From assembly GCF_041583835.1 (NCBI RefSeq), contig NZ_JBFHFC010000025.1, positions 1-39,325 on the forward strand: DNA of 39,325 nucleotides. Reading direction: 5' to 3'. Origin of the DNA: Thiomicrorhabdus sp041583835 (GTDB taxonomy: Bacteria; Pseudomonadota; Gammaproteobacteria; Thiomicrospirales; Thiomicrospiraceae). A program made the translations under genes and the position numbers. This document shows positions 34,080 to 39,325 of this stretch, piece after piece (within the stretch, counting starts at the first letter, position 1; every line of letters begins with the position of its first letter). Below the pieces are notes generated by a model, which searched no databases, was not told the DNA's origin, and saw only the letters and a list, made by a program, of their open reading frames with translations.

Positions 34080-35173
34080 GCAAAATATTCTTTTATTGCA
34101 GTTACGACTTTCGCTAGGTCTTGTTCTTTTAGGTGTTCGCCAATAGGCAAGCTGAGCAGTGTGGTGTCGGATTGGTTTGCGAACAAGTCTTCGGCACCTT
34201 GACCGGTGTAGTCATATGCTTTTAACTTAGGCAAAGAAATTGGGTAATGAACACCGGTTTGAATCTCTTTATCAGAGAGAAATTTAGCTAGGTCATCCCG
34301 TTTGTCTGTGCGAATCACGAATAGATGATACACCTGTTTTGCCCATTCTTGTCTAACAGGCAAAACAATTTGTTGCACGTCTTTTAGGTTGGCCAAGTAA
34401 TAATCCGCTACCGCTATGCGTTTATCGGTCCAGTCAGACAAGTATTTGAGTTTGACCGAAAGGATTGCGGCTTGTAAACCATCTAAACGTGAGTTGCGCC
34501 CCTCAAACTCATGATCATATTTAGCAATACGTCCGTGATTGGCAATCATGCGACACTTTTTTGCTAAGTCGGCGTTATTGGTAGTAATTGCACCACCATC
34601 ACCATAAGCACCGAGATTTTTTCCTGGGTAGAAACTAAAGGTAGCAATATCGCCAATTGAGCCAACTTTTTTACCTTTGTATTCAGCACCGTGCGATTGT
34701 GCGCAGTCTTCAAGGATATACAGGTCGTGTTGTTTAGCAAGATCTTGCAATGCATCCATATCGCATGGGTGACCATATAGGTGTACAGCAATAATCGCTT
34801 TGGTTTTGTGAGTAATTCGTTTCTTGGTATCATCAATTGAGATCACATAGGATTGTGCATCGCAGTCAGCAAACACCACCTTATGCCCTTGACGGGTTAC
34901 TGCCTCTGAACTGGCAATAAAAGAATTAGCGGGTACGATAATTTCAGAACCTTTCGGCAGATTTAAGGCTTCGATAGCAATTTCAATGGCATCGGTTCCG
35001 TTAGCGACGCCGATACAGTGTGCCACATTGGTATAGTCGGCAAATTCTTGCTCAAACTTACTGACATATTCACCACCGATAAAGGCGGCTTTTGCAATCA
35101 CACCATGAATAGCTGCATCAATTTCTTGCTTGATGGTTTGGTATTGTGCCGCTAAATCTAAAAACTTAACCAT
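34076..35173 (-). CDS. DegT/DnrJ/EryC1-type sugar 3-aminotransferase
   Basis: A PLP-dependent nucleotide-sugar aminotransferase of 365 residues. PLP lysine K185 is in SFYPGKNLGAYGDGGA, with D156 in LEDCAQSHGA. The GKNLGAYGDGG form is typical of transferases that aminate C3 keto-sugars (WbpE, QdtB, FdtB), whereas C4-specific ones such as PglE or ArnB usually have HPxKxIT. With the Gfo/Idh dehydrogenase and acetyltransferase next to it, it would make a 3-amino, then 3-acetamido, sugar. It begins 8 bases inside the acetyltransferase gene and overlaps the GlpD-like gene by 4 bases. The coding strand lacks the G-over-C excess of the other genes in the locus. Confidence 0.88.
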   Translation of the reverse strand: MVKFLDLAAQYQTIKQEIDAAIHGVIAKAAFIGGEYVSKFEQEFADYTNVAHCIGVANGTDAIEIAIEALNLPKGSEIIVPANSFIASSEAVTRQGHKVVFADCDAQSYVISIDDTKKRITHKTKAIIAVHLYGHPCDMDALQDLAKQHDLYILEDCAQSHGAEYKGKKVGSIGDIATFSFYPGKNLGAYGDGGAITTNNADLAKKCRMIANHGRIAKYDHEFEGRNSRLDGLQAAILSVKLKYLSDWTDKRIAVADYYLANLKDVQQIVLPVRQEWAKQVYHLFVIRTDKRDDLAKFLSDKEIQTGVHYPISLPKLKAYDYTGQGAEDLFANQSDTTLLSLPIGEHLKEQDLAKVVTAIKEYFA

Positions 35174-35645
35174 TTGATTCCAAATCCTTTATTTTTCTGG
35201 CCGGATTGCCGGCATATATACCCGATTGTTTAATATTTTTTGTGACCACTGCACCGGCCCCAATAACCACATGATCACAAATTTCAACTGGCAAGATTGT
35301 CGCATTGCTCCCGATTGAAACATGGTTACCAATTTTTGTACTTTTCCATAGGCTTGTATCACCCCTTGCAGGCCCTCCTTTAGAAAAGACGTCATTAATA
35401 AACATGACACCATGTCCGATAAAGCAGTCATCACCTATAGTGACTAATTCACAAATAAATGTATGAGATTGAATTCGTGTACGCTTACCTATCTGAACCT
35501 CCTTTTGTATTTCGACAAAAGGTCCTACAAAACAATCTTCTTCAACTTTACAGCCGTAAAGATTTACCGGCTGAATTACTGTTACGTTTTCTCCAAAGAC
35601 CACATCGTTTTTTATGGAAATTGTTTTTATAATAGGCTGCTTCAT
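35166..35645 (-). CDS. Nucleotide-sugar 3-N-acetyltransferase (WbpD/WlbB-like)
   Basis: A left-handed beta-helix acetyltransferase of 159 residues from ATG 35645. Hexapeptide repeats run throughout (VNLYGCKVEEDCFVGPFVEI, VTIGDDCFIGHGVMFIND, KIGNHVSIGSNATILP, VVIGAGAVVTKNI), ending in the common YAGNPARKI turn. The GHGVMFIND segment is placed like the active-site region of WbpD-type enzymes, which acetylate the 3-amino group of UDP-3-amino hexuronates. Flanking dehydrogenase and 3-aminotransferase genes support this. A TTG at 35666 could extend the frame, but the ATG overlapping the upstream stop (TAATG) is better. Confidence 0.82.
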   Translation of the reverse strand: MKQPIIKTISIKNDVVFGENVTVIQPVNLYGCKVEEDCFVGPFVEIQKEVQIGKRTRIQSHTFICELVTIGDDCFIGHGVMFINDVFSKGGPARGDTSLWKSTKIGNHVSIGSNATILPVEICDHVVIGAGAVVTKNIKQSGIYAGNPARKIKDLESNG

Positions 35646-36703
35646 TATTTTTGACCAAGTCGGCAATGCTTCGGCTTGAATCTTAAAAAAACTTCTTTTT
35701 TTGTTTCAATCGACTCATAAATGGCATTAATTAACTCTAAACTTTTACGCCCCACCAAACCATCTACTAAATGTTTTTTATTGTTGATAATTGAATCAAC
35801 AACATGCTCATAATACGCTTGATGTCCGAAACCATATACATTTGGCGGGTTTACGGAGTAATTCTCCATCACCTCATCATCACCTACTATGGCACTTGAA
35901 AAGTTCCAAATTTTCATCTGATTAACGGCAAAACCACCAATCTCTACAGTTCCATTCTCGCCTAATATTGACAGAGAACCCTCTAAATCTTTTGGCCTGA
36001 CTGCTGTTGTGGCTTCAATAATACCTAAAGCACCATTTCTGAATCTAACATTAACAATTGCAGTATCTTCTGCTTCAATATTTGCCAGCGCAGTCGTACT
36101 CATAGCATGCACACTCTCTACATCCCCCATCATCCATTCCAATAAATCAACATGATGACTTGCTTGGTTTGTTAATACACCACCATCCAACGCCCACGTC
36201 CCCCTCCATGAATCCTGATCATAATAGGCCTGAGGACGACACCAACGAACACGCACAGTGCCCAAAACAAGCTTACCAAACCGGCCAGCTTCAAGAGCTT
36301 CTCTAGCTTTAACTACAGGGATATTGAAACGATTTTGCTTTACAACAAATAACTTAATGCCTGCCTCATCACAAGCTTGAATCATGGCATCAGCATCATC
36401 CAGACTCAGTGCCATAGGCTTTTCAACCACAATATGCTTCTTATATTTAGCAACTTCTAATACATGCCCTGCGTGATAACCACTTTCTGTCAGAACTGAA
36501 ACCACATCGATATCAATTTTATTTAGCATCTCATGCATATTGGTAAAATAAGGAACTCCAAATTGTTCGCCAATTTTTTTCGCCTTTTCTTCAACTACAT
36601 CACACACTGCGACAAGTTCAGCATTTTCAATTTGTTTATTTCCAAGCAATTCTGAATGGCGCTTAGCAATACGACCACATCCCAATAAAGCAAACTTCAA
36701 CAT
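35645..36703 (-). CDS. Gfo/Idh/MocA-family nucleotide-sugar 3-dehydrogenase (WlbA/WbpB-like)
   Basis: An NAD(P)-dependent oxidoreductase of 352 residues. The Rossmann motif FALLGCGRIAKRH is at the N-terminus, the catalytic EKP is in HIVVEKPMALSLDDAD, and the C-terminal sheet domain contains DGGVLTNQASHHVDLLEWMMGD. The family includes WlbA and WbpB, which oxidise C3 of UDP-GlcNAc-uronate before amination. ATG 36703 has AAGGA 7 bases upstream; an upstream TTG at 36733 lacks support. It lies 16 bases after ugd and is coupled to the acetyltransferase gene by a one-base overlap. Substrate is inferred from neighbours only. Confidence 0.85.
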   Translation of the reverse strand: MLKFALLGCGRIAKRHSELLGNKQIENAELVAVCDVVEEKAKKIGEQFGVPYFTNMHEMLNKIDIDVVSVLTESGYHAGHVLEVAKYKKHIVVEKPMALSLDDADAMIQACDEAGIKLFVVKQNRFNIPVVKAREALEAGRFGKLVLGTVRVRWCRPQAYYDQDSWRGTWALDGGVLTNQASHHVDLLEWMMGDVESVHAMSTTALANIEAEDTAIVNVRFRNGALGIIEATTAVRPKDLEGSLSILGENGTVEIGGFAVNQMKIWNFSSAIVGDDEVMENYSVNPPNVYGFGHQAYYEHVVDSIINNKKHLVDGLVGRKSLELINAIYESIETKKEVFLRFKPKHCRLGQK

Positions 36704-36719
36704 TTCATATTCCTTCAAT

Positions 36720-37892
36720 TTAATCTTTTCCAAATAAATCGCGTGTGTAAACTTTTTCTTTTACATCCTGTATTTCATCCATTAAACGGTTAGCCACAAT
36801 AACATCGCTTATTTTCTTAAATTCATTTAGGTCTGAAAGGACTTTTGAATGAAAAAACTCTCTCTCTTCAAGTACAGGCTCGTAAATAACTACATCAATA
36901 CCTTTAGCCTTAATACGCTTCATAACTCCTTGAATCGCACTGGCACGGAAATTATCGGATCCTTGCTTCATGATTAAACGATATATTCCCACAACTTTTG
37001 GGTTACGGTTGATGATTTGATCAGCCACAAAGTCCTTACGAGTAGTATTGGACTGGACGATGGCTTGAATAATATTTTGTGGAACATCATTGTAATTGGC
37101 TAACAACTGCTTGGTATCTTTGGGCAAACAATACCCCCCATAACCAAAACTTGGGTTATTGTAATGATTGCCGATACGCGGATCGAGCCCTACTCCTTCG
37201 ATTACTTGCTTTGAACTTAAACCATGCGTCTCACAATACGTATCCAATTCATTAAAATAGGATACCCTCATTGCTAAATAGGTATTTGAAAACAGCTTAA
37301 CGGCTTCTGCCTCTGTCGAATCGGTAAATAGTACCGAAATCTCTTCAGCAGGCTTAGCAGCACCTTCCACCAATAAATTGGCAAACAACTTAGCACTATC
37401 AGATTTTTCACCAACAACAATCCGAGAGGGGTATAAATTATCGTATAGAGCCTTACCTTCTCTCAAAAACTCCGGTGAAAACACAATATTATCGCATTCA
37501 TATTTCGCTTTAACTTGCTTGGTATAGCCCACGGGGATAGTTGATTTAATAACCATGAGCGCATTTGGGTTTATGGCTAACACATCAGAAATAACTGCTT
37601 CAACCGATTTGGTATTGAACGTATTAGTTTCGGTATCGTAATCAGTCGGCGTAGCAATGATGACAAAATCTGCACCTTGATAAGCTTGCCTTTTATCCAA
37701 AGTCGCTATTAAATTCAACGGCCTGTTATTCAGAAAATCTGTAATTTCATCATCCACAATGGGCGACTGCTTATTGTTCAACAAATCCACCTTTTCTGAA
37801 ACAATATCCAGTGCAACAACTTCGTGGTTTTGAGCCAATAAGACAGCTAAAGAAAGGCCTACATAACCCGTTCCGGCAACAGCAATTTTCAT
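36720..37892 (-). CDS. ugd: UDP-glucose 6-dehydrogenase Ugd
   Basis: An NAD-dependent enzyme that oxidises UDP-glucose twice to UDP-glucuronate. At 390 residues it is nearly the length of E. coli Ugd (388) and shares its long signature blocks: GTGYVGLSLAVLLAQNHEVV, IIATPTDYD (78-86), FSPEFLREGKALYDN, and FGYGGYCLPKDTKQLLANY with the catalytic C255. These blocks differ from the longer WbpA/WecC class that uses UDP-GlcNAc or UDP-ManNAc. It starts the sugar-modification part of the locus, 25 bases after the glmS stop. UDP-GlcA could be a repeat-unit sugar itself or the substrate of the following 3-oxidation. Confidence 0.93.
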   Translation of the reverse strand: MKIAVAGTGYVGLSLAVLLAQNHEVVALDIVSEKVDLLNNKQSPIVDDEITDFLNNRPLNLIATLDKRQAYQGADFVIIATPTDYDTETNTFNTKSVEAVISDVLAINPNALMVIKSTIPVGYTKQVKAKYECDNIVFSPEFLREGKALYDNLYPSRIVVGEKSDSAKLFANLLVEGAAKPAEEISVLFTDSTEAEAVKLFSNTYLAMRVSYFNELDTYCETHGLSSKQVIEGVGLDPRIGNHYNNPSFGYGGYCLPKDTKQLLANYNDVPQNIIQAIVQSNTTRKDFVADQIINRNPKVVGIYRLIMKQGSDNFRASAIQGVMKRIKAKGIDVVIYEPVLEEREFFHSKVLSDLNEFKKISDVIVANRLMDEIQDVKEKVYTRDLFGKD

Positions 37893-37917
37893 ACTTTATC
37901 TCTTTACTATCTCTTAA

Positions 37918-39325
37918 TTATTCTACTGTGACAGATTTAGCCAAATTTCTAGGCTGATCCACATCCGTTCCTTTAATCAAAGCGACGTGATAACTGAGCA
38001 GCTGTAACGGGATATTAAAGGTAATCGGTGCGGTAATTCTCCCGACATTGGTCGTGGCTTTAATAACCCTAAAGCCCTGCTCTGAACTCACACCCGACAT
38101 TTCATCCTCAAACACGATCATCTGGCCACCACGAGCTTTGACTTCTTGTAAATTGGATTTCAACTTTTCCAACAAGTCGTCATGCGGAGCAATCGTCACG
38201 ACAGGAATATGTTCATCAATCAATGCCAGCGGCCCATGCTTGAGTTCACCTGCAGGATAGGCTTCAGCATGAATATAACTGATTTCTTTAAGTTTTAACG
38301 CACCTTCCATTGCGATTGGATACATTGTGCCACGCCCTAAAAACAATGCGCTTTCCCTGTCAGCAAAAGTCTGTGCGATATCAATAATTTTATCTTCATT
38401 TTCCAAGGTCTTCTGAATCAAACCGGGCAGTTTTTGCAAGCCATGAACAATCTTTTGTTCTTGCTCTTCCGACATAACTTCCAACGATTTACCAATCGCG
38501 GTCAACAATAAGGAGAGCGCAACCAATTGGGTAGTGAAAGCCTTGGTTGAGGCAACGCCGATTTCCGGACCTGCGTGGGTAAGAAAGGTAAGATCCGACT
38601 CACGAGTCAGACTTGATTCAGGGACATTACAGATGGTCAAGGTAGGAATATTTTTAGCTTGTTTAAGAATTTTAATCTGCTGCAAAGCCGCCAAGGTATC
38701 GGCCGTTTCCCCAGACTGGCTGATCGTGACAAACAAGGTATTACCCTGAACAACCGGATTACGGTAGCGGTATTCACTCGCAACTTCTACCTGACACGGC
38801 AGCCCGATAATATCTTCAAACCAGTATTTGGCCACAAGTCCTGAATGATAACTGGTACCACAAGCGATGATCTGTACTTGCTGAATGGATTTAAACAACG
38901 CTTCAGCCTCATGCCCGAATGCGGAAACCAGAACATGATCTTGCGTGATTCGCCCTTCCAAAGTATCAATAACAGCCTGTGGCTGCTCGAAAATTTCTTT
39001 ATGCATATAGTGGCGGTGCTCACCAAGTTCGACCGCATGAGCCGTCAGGTTGGAAGTTTTAACCGGACGTTCGACCAATTCGCCATTGGCGCTGTATATC
39101 TCCACCTGGGCACGAGTAATCTTGGCGACATCGCCCTCTTCCAAAAAGATGAAATTTTGGGTTACAGGTAACAGTGCCGAAACATCAGATGCGATGAAGT
39201 GTTCACCAATTCCGACACCGATAACGAGCGGGCTGCCTTTTCTTGCTGCGATTAAAGTATCGACATCATCAACTGACACCACACCCAATGCGTATGCACC
39301 TTCAAAACTCTTCAACGCTGAGGTC
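37918..39325 (-). CDS. glmS: Glucosamine-fructose-6-phosphate aminotransferase GlmS (5' end cut by window)
   Basis: Makes glucosamine-6-phosphate from fructose-6-phosphate and glutamine, the entry to UDP-GlcNAc. About 468 of roughly 610 residues are present; the open frame runs off the right edge, so the catalytic Cys and most of the glutaminase domain are missing. The visible part has the end of the glutaminase domain (GSPLVIGVGIGEHFIASD, LEEGDVAKI, the HYMHKEIFEQP linker) and both SIS isomerase domains (IACGTSYHSG, SQSGETADTLAAL, GVASTKAFTTQL, GRGTMYPIAMEGALKLKEIS). It ends in the canonical DQPRNLAKSVTVE. Lying just upstream of the polysaccharide genes on the same strand, it could supply UDP-GlcNAc precursor to them. 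Confidence 0.96.
   Translation of the reverse strand, partial: TSALKSFEGAYALGVVSVDDVDTLIAARKGSPLVIGVGIGEHFIASDVSALLPVTQNFIFLEEGDVAKITRAQVEIYSANGELVERPVKTSNLTAHAVELGEHRHYMHKEIFEQPQAVIDTLEGRITQDHVLVSAFGHEAEALFKSIQQVQIIACGTSYHSGLVAKYWFEDIIGLPCQVEVASEYRYRNPVVQGNTLFVTISQSGETADTLAALQQIKILKQAKNIPTLTICNVPESSLTRESDLTFLTHAGPEIGVASTKAFTTQLVALSLLLTAIGKSLEVMSEEQEQKIVHGLQKLPGLIQKTLENEDKIIDIAQTFADRESALFLGRGTMYPIAMEGALKLKEISYIHAEAYPAGELKHGPLALIDEHIPVVTIAPHDDLLEKLKSNLQEVKARGGQMIVFEDEMSGVSSEQGFRVIKATTNVGRITAPITFNIPLQLLSYHVALIKGTDVDQPRNLAKSVTVE

Noticed and set aside
36720..37892. Annotation as WbpA-type UDP-GlcNAc 6-dehydrogenase to complete the WbpABED pathway
   Set aside because: Length and long identical-looking blocks match the E. 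coli Ugd class, not the longer WbpA/WecC class.

Overview
The window reads as a fragment of a gammaproteobacterial chromosome of moderate to low GC. Support comes from the housekeeping blocks lptF-lptG, pepA-holC, pilT-pilU, rlmJ and uvrB. The protein sequences and gene mix would fit an aquatic group such as the Thiomicrospira/Thiomicrorhabdus sulfur oxidisers, but that is an impression and was not tested. Both window edges cut genes: a PAS-GGDEF-EAL gene on the left and glmS on the right. No rRNA, tRNA, CRISPR array or insertion sequence was seen, and no gene-free stretch exceeds 300 bases.

Left part (1-15.7 kb), mostly core genes: a c-di-GMP turnover protein whose 5' end is disturbed by a 35-bp fold-back repeat; rlmJ; the divergent pair lptFG and pepA-holC; an isolated Wzz-type chain-length gene; the twitching ATPases pilT and pilU; uvrB; an aspartate aminotransferase; and a secreted ATP-dependent DNA ligase (LigE type) next to a secreted ComEA-like helix-hairpin-helix protein. 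The shared regions between convergent genes carry clear bidirectional terminators (7.2 kb and 14.4 kb).

Right part (15.8-39.3 kb), one long minus-strand surface-polysaccharide locus, read from right to left: glmS (UDP-GlcNAc supply), ugd, a three-gene 3-amino-sugar set (Gfo/Idh dehydrogenase, acetyltransferase, DegT aminotransferase), a short GlpD-like flavoprotein, Wzx, an O-acetyltransferase, Wzy, a glycosyltransferase, the UDP-L-FucNAc genes (WbjB/WbjC/WbjD), the WbuB glycosyltransferase, a WbpV-like reductase, the WbpL-like initiating transferase, a PglD/NeuD-like acetyltransferase, and the WbpM-like dehydratase. After a 267-bp leader with a terminator come a large SLBB export protein and a second Wzz. 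Most junctions are start/stop overlaps (ATGA, GTGA or TAATG) or very short gaps, so long polycistronic, translationally coupled messages are likely.

How the genes fit together (inference): WbpM and the reductase would make UDP-D-QuiNAc or UDP-D-FucNAc, which WbpL places on undecaprenyl phosphate. WbjB/C/D make UDP-L-FucNAc, the sugar WbuB is known to transfer. The third sugar could be a 3-acetamido hexuronic acid. With one initiating transferase and two other glycosyltransferases, the count favours a trisaccharide repeat, flipped by Wzx, polymerised by Wzy and length-controlled by Wzz. The unusual points are the GlpD-like enzyme in this locus, a Ugd where a UDP-GlcNAc dehydrogenase would be expected, the opposite strand skew of the GlpD-like/DegT pair, the leader upstream of the SLBB gene, and a terminator lying inside the signal-peptide codons of the ligase gene.
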